From Cenococcum geophilum 1.58 (lineage: Eukaryota; Ascomycota; Dothideomycetes; Gloniales; Gloniaceae), in assembly GCA_001692895.1 (NCBI GenBank), contig KV748213.1:1-64000 (forward strand): a stretch of DNA of 64,000 bases, given 5' to 3'. Shown here piece after piece: positions 11,900-25,216 of this stretch (positions are counted from its first letter, which is position 1; each line of letters starts with the position of its first letter). The notes below the pieces were generated by a model. The model was not told the DNA's origin and searched no databases. It saw only the letters and a program-made list of their open reading frames with translations. A program made the translations under genes and the position numbers.

Positions 11900-14800
11900 A
11901 TCTTTGTCCTTAAAGATTCGAAACATCTCTAAGTTATTTACTAGAGGTATAATATCCGTCTAATTAATTTAGTTAATATTATTGCTTATTATACCTAAAG
12001 TAATTTCTTCTTTATACGCCCAACGTTGTGCTTACACTATTACTGTAATACTATCTCTTAGTGAGATTATGCTATCTCCGTATTCTTGTTGTTTAAAAGA
12101 GGGGTTAGTTTATATTGCGTTAGTAAACCTATCTTTACAATAACTGTTCTCTTACTTAAAGTATACTAAAGCGAATATTCGTTTGTCCTATAATATTCGC
12201 TTTACTTCTAATACTAAATATACGTAACCTATTACTCTTAATAGTCGTCTAGTTCCCTAATTAATTTGTCTTAGGGTTTTATATTTAATCTACTACTGCG
12301 CGGCTAGATAGTAAACTATTATAAGCCCTTACTAAGTTAGAACGTTCCTATAACGCGGAATAGAAAGCTCTAGATACTTAAATTACGGCGTTTACTTATT
12401 TACTTCGTCTTAAGAAGGTTTATAAGAAGGTTTATTCTAAGGAGTAGAAACTTATAAAATAAGGTTTATAGGAACTAGGTAATAAAAGAACGGACTTTCC
12501 TCTAATAGAGAAGGAAATAGATCTAAGTAGTTCGGCAACTGCTCTTCTTAGGTCCCCCTTAGGTAACTTATTCTTTAGCAATCCTTCTTTATTAATATTA
12601 CTTAACCTAATCTCTTCCGATACTCCTATACCTTTCTTATAGCGTTCTTTAAATTCTCTAGTAGCTCCTAGGTAGTCTTAGTATAGCCTATTTACTTAAC
12701 CTTATACCATATTTTATTGTTAATGTCCTTATAATTAACGATCTTTAATACTTACTATTTATCTTCTTCCTATCCTCTATACGTGTCTACTTTATAAACC
12801 GGTGGCTTAATATTCCTATATACTGGCTCTAGTATTATAATATACTATATAGGGTAGATCTTTATTTTGGCTAGTAGGTTTAACTTAAATATAACCGGTG
12901 AAATCCTCTATATAATTTTAAAAGGTCCTAGTTTAACGTGGTCCAACTTCTTACTTAGTTATTAACTCTTAAAATTTTTATGTAGTAACTATACTTTATC
13001 TCCCTCCTTAAGATCTAGTCCCTTAAATCTCTTAGCATTATAGTACCTTTTTATTCTTTTTTATACTTTTTTTACTAATTCTATAAGGTCTATATAAAGA
13101 TTTATTAACGTCTTTATTCTTTCTTTAGCTATACTACTCATTTTTTTTACTTACTGTGGTAATAACGATATTCTTAGCTTATATTTATAATTTGCCTTAA
13201 ATGGTAATATACCTATTCCTTTTTAAGGTATTATATTATATGCAAACTATATAACTAGTAATAGTAATACCTAATTATTCTATATATAATTAATATAATA
13301 CCTTAGTGACTACTCTAGCGTCTAATTTAATCTTTTTATTTAACTATCTATCTGCGGATAGTATATAGTAGAAGTTACTACTTAAACTCCTTACTCTACT
13401 AAGAACACTTCCTAAAATGCTGCTATAAATCTTAGGTCTCTATCTAATATAATTTTACTTAGTACTCTATGTCTTATAAATACTTCTTTAATATAGATTC
13501 TAGCGATATCTTCTGCTAAGATTTCTTCTATATATACTATAAAGTATCCCCACTTTATAAGCTTATCTATTATTACTAAGATCGCGTTATAATCTTATCT
13601 AGTAATAGAATCTTTTAATTTTGGCAACTTAATAATAAAGTCCTATAATATAACCTTCTATAGTCTTTCTGGTATTTTAATAGGTTATAGCCCTCTATAT
13701 AGCTTATACCTTATTAGTTTATTCCTTTAGTAATCTAGACATTCCTTTATAACTTTTCTAGCTATCCTCTAGATTCCGTTAATAATATACTCCTCCTAGA
13801 GTCTTAATACTAAGCCCGTAGCTCTATTATATCCTTAAGTTAGTCCCTTATAGAAGTCTTCCATAAACTACTCTACTATGCTTCTTAGGATATACTTTAC
13901 TTCTTAATTTATATATATATCCGTCTATAGATCTTTTAGCTATGCTTTTAGAATTCTTTATACCTAAAAGCTTTCTGGTATCTTATAGACTTTCTCTAGT
14001 TTATTATCTTCTTAAGTTGCTATAATTCTTAGATAATTATACCTAATTAATCCGTCTATATCCTTTCGTAATAGAGCCCTTAATAGCTTCTCCTTATTTT
14101 ATAGTTTAGCTTTGCGGCTTAGAGCATCTACCCTTATATTATCTATACCTTTAATATACTAAATTTTAAAATAGTATTCCGTAAGTATCTCTGCCTATCT
14201 AACCTATCTTTAGTTAAGTTCCTTCGTTATTAGGAATCCTATTAGGTTCTTATAATCCGTCTTAACTATAAATAGTTTTTCTATACCTTGTAAAAATACT
14301 CTCTATTCCTTTAATACTATAACTATACCTAATAACTCCTTATTGTAGATGTTATAGTTTAACTCTAGTAGTATTATCTTTCAACTATAGTATACCACTA
14401 GGTGCCATCTATTTTAATACCTTTATATAAAGTATGCCCCTAGTATATAATCTAATATATCCGTCTTTATAACTGTCTCTAGTTTTAGTTAATAGATCTT
14501 AAGAACTAGCTCCTAGGTAAACAACTTTTTAACTTTTTTAAAGAGTTCTTTTTACTCCTCTCCCTATGCCTATAGTTCTTCTTTCTTTATTAACCTTATA
14601 AGTGGCTTAATATTCTTTAACTACTGCGCTATAAACCTTCTATAGTAATTATAAAACCCTAGGAATAATCTTAACTATATAACGTTCTTTAATTCCTACT
14701 AATTTACTATAGCCTTAATCTTCTTTAAATCTATACTAAGTTAGCCTGGTTTAATAATAAATCTAATAAAATTAGTCTTCCTAGTAAAGAACTTGTATTT

Positions 14801-15429
14801 CTTAATTGCTACTAGTATTTATTCTTCTTGTAGTCTTTTTAAAACCCATTTAATATGTTCCCTATATTCTTCCTTAGTTATTAAATAGATAATAATATTG
14901 TTAAGATATACCATAATAAATTCATTTAAGTATTCTCCTAATATATTATTAATACGCTTTTAGAATGTTGCTAGTATGTTTATAAGCCCAAATTATATAA
15001 CTAATAGTTTATATAGTCCTTCCTTTAACCTAAAGGCTGCCTTCTATTTGTTACCTTCTTTAATCCTAATCTAATAGTACGCCTATCTTAGATCTATCTT
15101 TGTAAAGATTTGCGTATTACCTATTCTATTTTAGATTTCGCTAATTAAGGGTAAAGGATACCTATCCTTCCTAGTAATGCTGTTTAACTGTCTATAGTTA
15201 ATACACAGCCTTAGTTTACTATTTTTCTTTAGTATAAATAGTACTAGATAACCCGCTAATAACTGTAATGGTCTAATATATCCCTTTTATAGATTTTCCT
15301 AGATAAACTCTTTTAACGCTCTACCTTCTTCTTTAGTAAGCTTATAGATTAGAAAAAACTTTAGACTTATTCCTAGTTCTAACTCTATTTTATAGTCCTA
15401 TACTATATATTCTAACAGCTTCTTACTTT
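11900..15429 (-). pseudogene. Gypsy-1 pol relic: RT, RNase H, integrase
   Basis: This is the dead pol region of a Ty3/Gypsy element, read right to left. The reverse-transcriptase active-site box appears on the minus strand at about 14889-14920 as VYLNNIIIYL, for VYLDDILIY, with both Asp changed to Asn by G-to-A. Integrase and a chromodomain-like end should follow leftwards, by collinearity with the better-read Gypsy-2. Stop codons, mostly TAA/TAG, occur every few tens of codons. The pol upstream part (protease side) lies in 15430-17429. Confidence 0.8.
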
Positions 15430-17429
15430 CTAGTAACTATAGTTTCTTACCGTACTTATAGTATCTCTTTAGTATATAACTTAGTCCTTTTTCTATTTCT
15501 TTATAGGTTACTCCTACTTAGTACCATACCATCTTAGCTTATTATTGCATTTTATAATATTAAGTATTTCTAATATTAACCTAACCTGTAATCTAATTAA
15601 TCCTTAAATTATATTCCTATAATTAAGGCATGCCTAATACTGCCTTGTCCCGTCCTAATAGTAAGATATTAAAAGACATCTTAATTTGTCTCCCTTTAAT
15701 AGTTATCTAAATAGGTCCTGTTTTAAGATTAATAATCCCTTCTTTATAGGTTATTAGATCTCCTAAAATTATAACTAATAGGTAAGATTGCTCCTTTTAT
15801 CTATAAGGTAATCCTATTCTTTTAACTACTACTAGTAAGATATAGTTTCGCGTTACTCCACTATCTATTAGCGCTTTAAACTGCTAATCTTACTAATTAA
15901 CTTATAAATTTAGGTGTTGTCCTTAAATTCCTTTAAGGGTCTAAGGCTCTACTACTAGCTCCCTCTAGTCCCGTGGGCCTCTACTTTTCCTAACTATTAG
16001 CTACTTAATTCTGGTATATTTGGCTTACTCTTTAGCCAATGCCTAGTTCGCTTTTTATCTTTAATATACTATAAACACGTGTTTTCTAGGCATTCCCACT
16101 ACTATTATCCATCTAAGCATTCTTCCGTAAGGAATCTTCCTAGTTAAAGTACTAAACTTCCTTCCTCTTAGACCTTTGCTAGATGCTATCTATATATATA
16201 TTTAGTATTCCTATACTATTGCTTGTCCATTATCTAGTACATCCTTATAGGGTATTTCCGATTCTTTTTTTTTGGATTCTTATATATTTCGTATATATTA
16301 TCTATGCACGCAATCCATAATAACGTATAGTATGCTAGGTGCTTTAGGTTAACTCTTAGCTCGTTTTCGTCCTTAAGTTTAAACCTTTATTATACTAATC
16401 TAAACGTTATAACTCTATTTATAGGTACTAAGATACACCTCTTACTTCTCTAGTTCTTTAAACGTTCCTCTAGATCCTTTAATATTATAATTAAGGCTCC
16501 TTTAATATGCGTTATAGCCTTTTCTATAATTAGGTGGTTTTANATAACTTTTTTATCCAACCATATATAGAAATCTTCCTACTTATTATTATGCCTTTGC
16601 CTATACTACTTTTGGTATAGCTGCTAAAGTATATACGGTCTATCCGTAAGGAAGTATCTTCTTATTGCTGTATTATAATAGCCCTTTATATATCATTCCT
16701 TAAACCTAGTTAGAATCCCTAAAGCCTCTTTATCTTCCAGTTTAGTAAGCTACTTAGCTCTTAGTATGCCTACTCTCGGTCTATTAATAATTCTTTATAC
16801 TAGTACTCTATCCTTTATACATCCTAATATACTAGATCTTTTATCTAGTTTCTGTTCTTACTATATAATGATTTTTTGCCTAAACTCTTCTATAGTTTCT
16901 TTTAGTTTGCGTCTTGTGTTCTAATCCTTAAAGTCGTCTTGCTTCTTAATCCTGGTATTAATTTTTTAATCTTTAGTTTAAACACTTTATTTAACTAGTA
17001 AATCCTCTAGGTCTATATATTTGTCTCCTAGTCTAATTACTATTTATACCGTAGATTCTCTAATTTATAAAGAAGCTCCTTACCTCTTGTCTATAGGTGT
17101 CCTAATTTATACTCCGAATTCTTAACCCCTTAGGTTCTTTAATCCTAAGCTTGCTTTTAACTTAAGCTTAGCTCCAGTCTTAGTCTAACTAGGCTTACTT
17201 AGTGTTCTTATCTCGTCTTAAAAGTCTTAAATCTTACTTATCTTGTCTTAAGAGTCTTATATTTATAGGAACTTCTATCCTAAGCTTATTCGTATATCTT
17301 TAAACTAAGCTACTACTCTACTCTATCAGTTATTGTCTATTATAGGTCCTTAAGCTTACCTTATCTCGTTTTAAGAATCTTAGTTATCTCTTATCTCGCT
17401 ATAAGAATCTTAAGCCTTTAGCCTTTTGC
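15430..17429 (-). pseudogene. Gypsy-1 pol 5' part; source of a 2,000-bp duplicate
   Basis: RIP-mutated Gypsy sequence corresponding to the gag-pol junction and protease region. At a constant offset of 7,787 bp it matches 23217-25216 in every line I compared, including the ambiguous base n at 16543/24330. The natural continuation of this block is 25217, not the N run that follows it here. Confidence 0.85.
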
Positions 17430-17454
17430 NNNNNNNNNNNNNNNNNNNNNNNNN
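17430..17454. other. Assembly gap of 25 N
   Basis: Exactly 25 N separate the end of the first 2-kb block from the mirror segment. A round size like this points to a placeholder, not a measured gap. Confidence 0.97.
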
Positions 17455-20400
17455 TTCATCTTCGACAATCTTAATACATATCCTGATATTTATCTCAATC
17501 TTGATCCTTATTCAGATTCAAAAAAGATTAGATATTCGAATGATTTCTTCTTCCATCTCGCATTTTCTCAATATAATCCTTTAGATATTTTCCCATATAA
17601 TCTGGTAATGTCAATAATCGCCAAATAATCATGATAAATATGATTTCTTTTTATCATTGATTCCGACACATAATTGATATCTTCAATTTGTCGTAATGAT
17701 CTTCCATATAGGAAATGGGAATTAATCGCTTTAGATTTATCTTATCCATTATGCGTTTAGAATGTTTCTATCTAGATTCTATCGCATGATAATCTAATCT
17801 AATTTCTTCCATTTGTTATTTCCGTCGAAATCCAATTTCCTTCCTGATTATTGATACATCAATATATTAAACCCGAATATTGTAGATCGTTGTAAGATTT
17901 TCGCAAATTTATATAATCCTCTATGAATTACTTAAATAATACCATATAGATGGTTAAATAATAGAAAATTATTGATTCCTTTCTTATATCCCTTGTATAT
18001 TACTCCAAAATTTTTCTATGTTCTTCCTTATTATGATCACAGGGTTGATCATATCTAGATAATGATGTTCTATTACAATAATATAATAATCTGGTCCATA
18101 TCATTGAATCAATCTAAAATTTCTAATAATTCTTTAAGAAATTAATCAGCCTTGATTCTTGCAGTCATTCTACAGGATCCCAAAAATAAATGATATCGTC
18201 TAAATATATACTTCTTAATTCGTGTAATATCTCAATTATTTCTTCTCTTATGAATATCCTATCCCTCTCCTCATTTCTTTAATATTTTTCAAATTTACTA
18301 TAGATCGGGCCTCGCATGAATTAATAAGAAAATATAATCGAATATATCATAACAACTTGCTAAATATACAATCGAGGAAATCCCAATGAAATCAACTTCT
18401 CTAACTCATGCTTATCTAACAGTTGGATGACGTGTCATACCAAATAAAAAATCTAGATATGAGAGATTTCAATTGTCGATTTATATGCAGGCGTGAATCC
18501 CTCTTCGTACTCGATATTGGTATCATAATTTTTACCTATCCTATCGGTGTCTATGATGTCTCATGCAAACATGATTTATATCTAATTTTGAGGTATTACA
18601 ATCCTTGAATTCATTACTTATTCCTAGGAATTAATTTTAGAACGTATCTTCATGCTTCCGATACATTTTATTGCGATTTATTGTCTGTTAACCGCTTTAT
18701 AATCTCTAAAGAAGAATCGATATGATAAAATTATAACGTGTACGTCCCTCGTCTGCGATGGCGCTGATCGCGTTAGAGGGCTTCGGTGTTGAACAACTTA
18801 TTCAAAATTTTTCTGATTTTCTTCTGTATTAATTTATTGCGATGAACGCTACTATGTTCCAAGGTATGTTCAGAGAATCAATTAATCCCTACTTCGTTGA
18901 GTCTATAATAATATCCTCGAAACATTCAATAATTTGGTCGCAGGATTATATGGTTCTTCGGCAATCCCTATTTCTTAACGAATGTCATATTCTGTATCTA
19001 TTGTCTCGATTCTCCATATAGTTATATTTACATCTTCGGTTCATATAGGATTCGTAGCATACGCATCAAAATACCTTCCCTGAAGATAATTCCTGATGAA
19101 TTCTATTTATCTCATGCGCCGAATCATACTTCTGAGATCCTCCTCCATATAATATGCTTAGAATCTCTATCGATCTTTTCAATATTTCCTTACAAGATCT
19201 AATGATTCCTTTATTGATTATCCTATTCGATATATCTCCCGACATTGGATAATTTGGTCTTTCTGATAGTTCATATAATATCTGAAATAATAATTTCAAC
19301 GGTTCTTTCTTAAGAAAGATTCTATTCTAATATTGCGCAAATCATTATATCATTCGATATTTCACCCCTATGAAATACAATATATCTCTTAGAATCTCTT
19401 CTATAGCGATCTAGATTATTTCTTCATAAATATGCTGTATCTCATTGATGTCATTTTAATATAATTATCTCTGATTCTAAAATATCTCGTAGAATCCTCA
19501 CAAGAACATCTATCTCAATATTCATCATGAAGTGATATAAGATAGGCGTCTATGCCTACAATTCTTTTCTAATTTATCTGGGCGATCTCACAGTACAATT
19601 TTTTACATAATATACATTATACTATATATCTTATTATCATAATGAAATGATCATATATCAACTTATTAATTATGGACTTTTTCCTATCCATATTAATGTA
19701 AATTCCGTTTAATATTTATATCATTCTTATAGCAATAATGGGTCATTCATTGTTTTTACTCATCATATTCGATTCTTTCTTATTTTGAATTAATTTAAAT
19801 ATATCGGGAAATTCTTATTTAAATCATTTTTTCATATTTTTCTTATTTTTCATGGATATTCCGATTCTCTAAATTCTGATCTAGAATTCTCCCTCTATTC
19901 ATATCATGATGTATTTTAAAATTCTCAATTATTGATTCATCTTCAACCTGGGTGCAATTGATCTGGAAAATTATTATATATCTCCTACAGTGGCAATATA
20001 AATCAATGGGTGATCGGTTTATTTCTAGATGGGAATATCATATAATATTGATGATCTCGGTCATATATCCTTATAATTCGGTGGCCAAATATTTGCATCC
20101 TGGTGCATATTCTACCTCTTCTATTTATCATTTAAATTCTAGCAAATTAATATCCTGTAATTGTTATTTTATACATATTCCAATTCATTTATCCGATATG
20201 ATTCGATGATCCCGATTGACCTTGAAAATTTCCTTGCGGATATCTTTTCGATACCGTCATAGCCTTCGTCGTAATAATTTCATTATAATTATTTCTTCCA
20301 ACGATTCTTATTCATGTGGATTCCCCGGATTCTCTCGTCAACGCTTGATGAATTAGATATGGAAGAGATAATCCCTTTCAGGCAAATAAAATAATGGACA

Positions 20401-23216
20401 AGGAATATTTGGTAGAATATTCAAAGATGAGGAATCTTTATTTGGATGGATATTTGGAAGAATTCTGCTTCTATTATTCATTTGCGGCATTAAATTCATA
20501 GATCCGAAAGATAGGCGCAATATCCTTGCAAGATTGAAGCATTCCGAATAATTATCAATGTAGATCGGCGCGTATCACTAATTTATATTTTGGGATCCTG
20601 TTTAATTAATCCCCTTATCTGCTGATATGCTCATTATAATGCATATAAATATAATCTTCATTTCGCTTATAATATCCTGTTTGCTATAGTCGAAATCATA
20701 TGCATTCATTCTCTTGTCAATAAATTTCTATCCATGATTGCGTTATATTGATTGGGAAAAATTTGTTGTCTTGATGCCTCATCGTATTAGAGTGTTCATC
20801 ATATGTCATTAATCACATTCGTGTTGCAACCCGCATATTTCTTCTTTAATGAAATCCATTATTTTCGTTATGTAAAATTGATTTAATTAATCGCCTATAA
20901 ATGGAGATCATTTATTGAATCTCTAAAGCTTGAAATTCTGTTTCTATTCTCCCCCTCTACAGAATGCCTTGCGATTCATGCTAATAATATGGATGAATCT
21001 CTTCTTTGCCTTCTCGGATCAATCAATTTAAATCCATAATAGACTTATCTCGGTATCTTGATTATTACTCTTATCATTGATTCCAATATATTATACGGAT
21101 ATATAATTTATCTCCGTATTCTCCTTGAATATAATGGAATATATATTCTGCATAGATGCATATTCTCCGTATAAATATCCTCATGTCAATACATAAATAC
21201 CCTGGGAAGAGGGGATCTATAAGGAAGGAATAATCATAAGATCTTATATTAATCAATAGATACCCTTTGGTGAGGTGATCAACATAATGCAACAACTGAA
21301 ACATGAACGTAAAGGATAGTGGATACGGATTATTTGCTCGGATGGTAAGAAGGCTATTCCAAGGCAAGGTGATAGATTCGTATGTTATTGATATACATTA
21401 ATATGGGGATCTATATTGAATGAATATTAATATTAACTATATTTATTTAGGGAAATAATTAAGATCCCATATAATATGTTTGAAATAGATTGGATCGACC
21501 GATGATTGAATAAATTTCTATATAATTAAAATTGCAAAAATTGCAATTATAATAGGCGGATCGGAAAAATTTAATATATAAATAAACGAATATAAAATCA
21601 TTTAAAAAAAAAATTATAATCTGGGATAAATAATACTACGGAAAAAATTATAATGGGGAAATTAAATTGGATATCCTTATTATTTTCGATATGAAAATTA
21701 ATATAATGTGTAATAATTCTATAATGATCCGAAATTATTTCGAATCTTCCGACATTGCATATATATTAATATTTGAGAAATAATTTCCCGACATATATTT
21801 CTTGGATTATCTTATTTCTATCTCAATAATCGAATATATTATTGAATTTCATTCGTATCGGGATGATAAGCGATTATATAATAGTTTTCAAGAAATTATT
21901 CGATATACCGTGGACAATTATCCCGCTTCTACATATATAAATGTAATTCCTCTTTTATTATATTCCGTTAGGCAATTAAATAGATCATATATACAATTTG
22001 GTATAATATACCCGTATCATGGGTAAAGATCCAGGATCCAGCATCAAGTCGGATCTATATAATTATAAAAAATATCAATCAATGATAATTTATTGAATGG
22101 TGTTAAAAAACAAAAAAAAGAGATATGAAATGATGATATATCCAAAGATCTCATGGGATTATCGTATAATTCATTTAGAGAATTTATAACATTATCATAG
22201 AATTTTGATTCTTCTCTGAAAATCATCTCAAAATATCAAGAATAAATTGGTAAGGGAAGCAGTATCATTATGAATGGTATCAGATAAATATTCTTGATAA
22301 TATCAATTAATATCATCATTATGATAAATCCTGGATAATCTGGTGATTGGCATATGAATATTATATTTTATATCAAATTAATCTGAATGCGATATATCGT
22401 TAAGTCACGATTTTATAATTATTTACGATAATAATTTCGAATATAGAGCAATTATCTTATCTATTCTATTTATTATTAGTAATATATAAATACAAGAGGA
22501 AGCAAATTATAATAGAATTAAATTAGATTATTTATATTATATATATATTTCAAACATTGTAGATATAATATTTATAATATGAAAAAATTTTTTTTAAATA
22601 CATAAAAAGGATAGGAGATGATATTAAACTGAATATCATTTAAAATATTATTCCTAAATCTCATGAAATATGTATTTTTGGCGGAATTTTATCCATAAAC
22701 AGAAAAAATTCGTGAAAATCCCGAGTTTCTCCCGTATAATATGAATAGAAACAAAAATTATATATATCATATATAAATAGATATAACTGGATCAATTCAT
22801 TATCCTAGAGTAAATCTATATCAGAGTATATAAAAATATGTAGAATTATTTATAAGAATAATAACGATATCCAATTAATTTTAGATATTATTTAGATTGG
22901 GATATGAACTCCTACATTTATAAGGATATAGAATTGATTTAATATTCAGAAAGAGATATTATTAGATCAAAATAATTAATAATAAATTCGGTCGATATAA
23001 TTCTTTATAAATCAATATATAATATATATCGAGCGTAATATTTTAAGATGAATATGAGGCAATTTCTTTCCATAATCAGCTAGATATATAGTCATATCGC
23101 ATAATCCTAATATATAGAAATATTGTGAGAGTTATATGTCGGTCTATATGGAGATTAATGGTAGATTATAACACGCAAAGGAAGATGTGGGCATGATAAT
23201 TATTTTCTTCAGGAGA
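17455..23216. other. Mirror (reversed, uncomplemented) copy of 9515-15429
   Basis: Read from 23216 backwards to 17455, without complementing, this 5,762-bp segment reproduces 9515-15429 with many small indels and substitutions. Examples: 20384 back to 20365 reads acggactttccctaatagag, against 12490-12510. 21370 back to 21351 reads tggaacggaaccttatcgga, against the LTR start at 11458. 19552 back to 19541 reads atctgcggatag, identical to 13350-13361. It spans H, the Copia-1 LTR piece, the Gypsy-1 LTR and pol in order. Short open frames inside it (for example 19952-20209, 21074-21367) have no biological meaning. I infer an assembly or processing error using a low-accuracy sequence. Confidence 0.93.
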
Positions 23217-25216
23217 CTAGTAACTATAGTTTCTTACCGTACTTATAGTATCTCTTTAGTATATAACTTAGTCCTTTTTCTATTTCTTTATAGGTTACTC
23301 CTACTTAGTACCATACCATCTTAGCTTATTATTGCATTTTATAATATTAAGTATTTCTAATATTAACCTAACCTGTAATCTAATTAATCCTTAAATTATA
23401 TTCCTATAATTAAGGCATGCCTAATACTGCCTTGTCCCGTCCTAATAGTAAGATATTAAAAGACATCTTAATTTGTCTCCCTTTAATAGTTATCTAAATA
23501 GGTCCTGTTTTAAGATTAATAATCCCTTCTTTATAGGTTATTAGATCTCCTAAAATTATAACTAATAGGTAAGATTGCTCCTTTTATCTATAAGGTAATC
23601 CTATTCTTTTAACTACTACTAGTAAGATATAGTTTCGCGTTACTCCACTATCTATTAGCGCTTTAAACTGCTAATCTTACTAATTAACTTATAAATTTAG
23701 GTGTTGTCCTTAAATTCCTTTAAGGGTCTAAGGCTCTACTACTAGCTCCCTCTAGTCCCGTGGGCCTCTACTTTTCCTAACTATTAGCTACTTAATTCTG
23801 GTATATTTGGCTTACTCTTTAGCCAATGCCTAGTTCGCTTTTTATCTTTAATATACTATAAACACGTGTTTTCTAGGCATTCCCACTACTATTATCCATC
23901 TAAGCATTCTTCCGTAAGGAATCTTCCTAGTTAAAGTACTAAACTTCCTTCCTCTTAGACCTTTGCTAGATGCTATCTATATATATATTTAGTATTCCTA
24001 TACTATTGCTTGTCCATTATCTAGTACATCCTTATAGGGTATTTCCGATTCTTTTTTTTTGGATTCTTATATATTTCGTATATATTATCTATGCACGCAA
24101 TCCATAATAACGTATAGTATGCTAGGTGCTTTAGGTTAACTCTTAGCTCGTTTTCGTCCTTAAGTTTAAACCTTTATTATACTAATCTAAACGTTATAAC
24201 TCTATTTATAGGTACTAAGATACACCTCTTACTTCTCTAGTTCTTTAAACGTTCCTCTAGATCCTTTAATATTATAATTAAGGCTCCTTTAATATGCGTT
24301 ATAGCCTTTTCTATAATTAGGTGGTTTTANATAACTTTTTTATCCAACCATATATAGAAATCTTCCTACTTATTATTATGCCTTTGCCTATACTACTTTT
24401 GGTATAGCTGCTAAAGTATATACGGTCTATCCGTAAGGAAGTATCTTCTTATTGCTGTATTATAATAGCCCTTTATATATCATTCCTTAAACCTAGTTAG
24501 AATCCCTAAAGCCTCTTTATCTTCCAGTTTAGTAAGCTACTTAGCTCTTAGTATGCCTACTCTCGGTCTATTAATAATTCTTTATACTAGTACTCTATCC
24601 TTTATACATCCTAATATACTAGATCTTTTATCTAGTTTCTGTTCTTACTATATAATGATTTTTTGCCTAAACTCTTCTATAGTTTCTTTTAGTTTGCGTC
24701 TTGTGTTCTAATCCTTAAAGTCGTCTTGCTTCTTAATCCTGGTATTAATTTTTTAATCTTTAGTTTAAACACTTTATTTAACTAGTAAATCCTCTAGGTC
24801 TATATATTTGTCTCCTAGTCTAATTACTATTTATACCGTAGATTCTCTAATTTATAAAGAAGCTCCTTACCTCTTGTCTATAGGTGTCCTAATTTATACT
24901 CCGAATTCTTAACCCCTTAGGTTCTTTAATCCTAAGCTTGCTTTTAACTTAAGCTTAGCTCCAGTCTTAGTCTAACTAGGCTTACTTAGTGTTCTTATCT
25001 CGTCTTAAAAGTCTTAAATCTTACTTATCTTGTCTTAAGAGTCTTATATTTATAGGAACTTCTATCCTAAGCTTATTCGTATATCTTTAAACTAAGCTAC
25101 TACTCTACTCTATCAGTTATTGTCTATTATAGGTCCTTAAGCTTACCTTATCTCGTTTTAAGAATCTTAGTTATCTCTTATCTCGCTATAAGAATCTTAA
25201 GCCTTTAGCCTTTTGC
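23217..25216 (-). repeat. Exact second copy of 15430-17429 (2,000 bp)
   Basis: It is ungapped and identical to 15430-17429 in all lines compared, including the shared n. RIP-mutated sequence diverges quickly between copies, so perfect identity over 2,000 bp means one genomic locus written twice. This copy is continuous with the Gypsy-1 gag at 25217 onwards. Confidence 0.93.

Noticed and set aside
18423..22226. Six short open frames in the mirror block
   Set aside because: The block is not a real DNA sequence in this orientation, so its frames carry no meaning.
17455..23216. Mitochondrial or foreign contaminant DNA
   Set aside because: I first suspected this from the unusual AT-rich composition, but plain reversal recovers the window's own upstream sequence in order.
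17455..23216. Genuine genomic inversion or palindrome
   Set aside because: An inversion would match as reverse complement; the match exists only for uncomplemented reversal.
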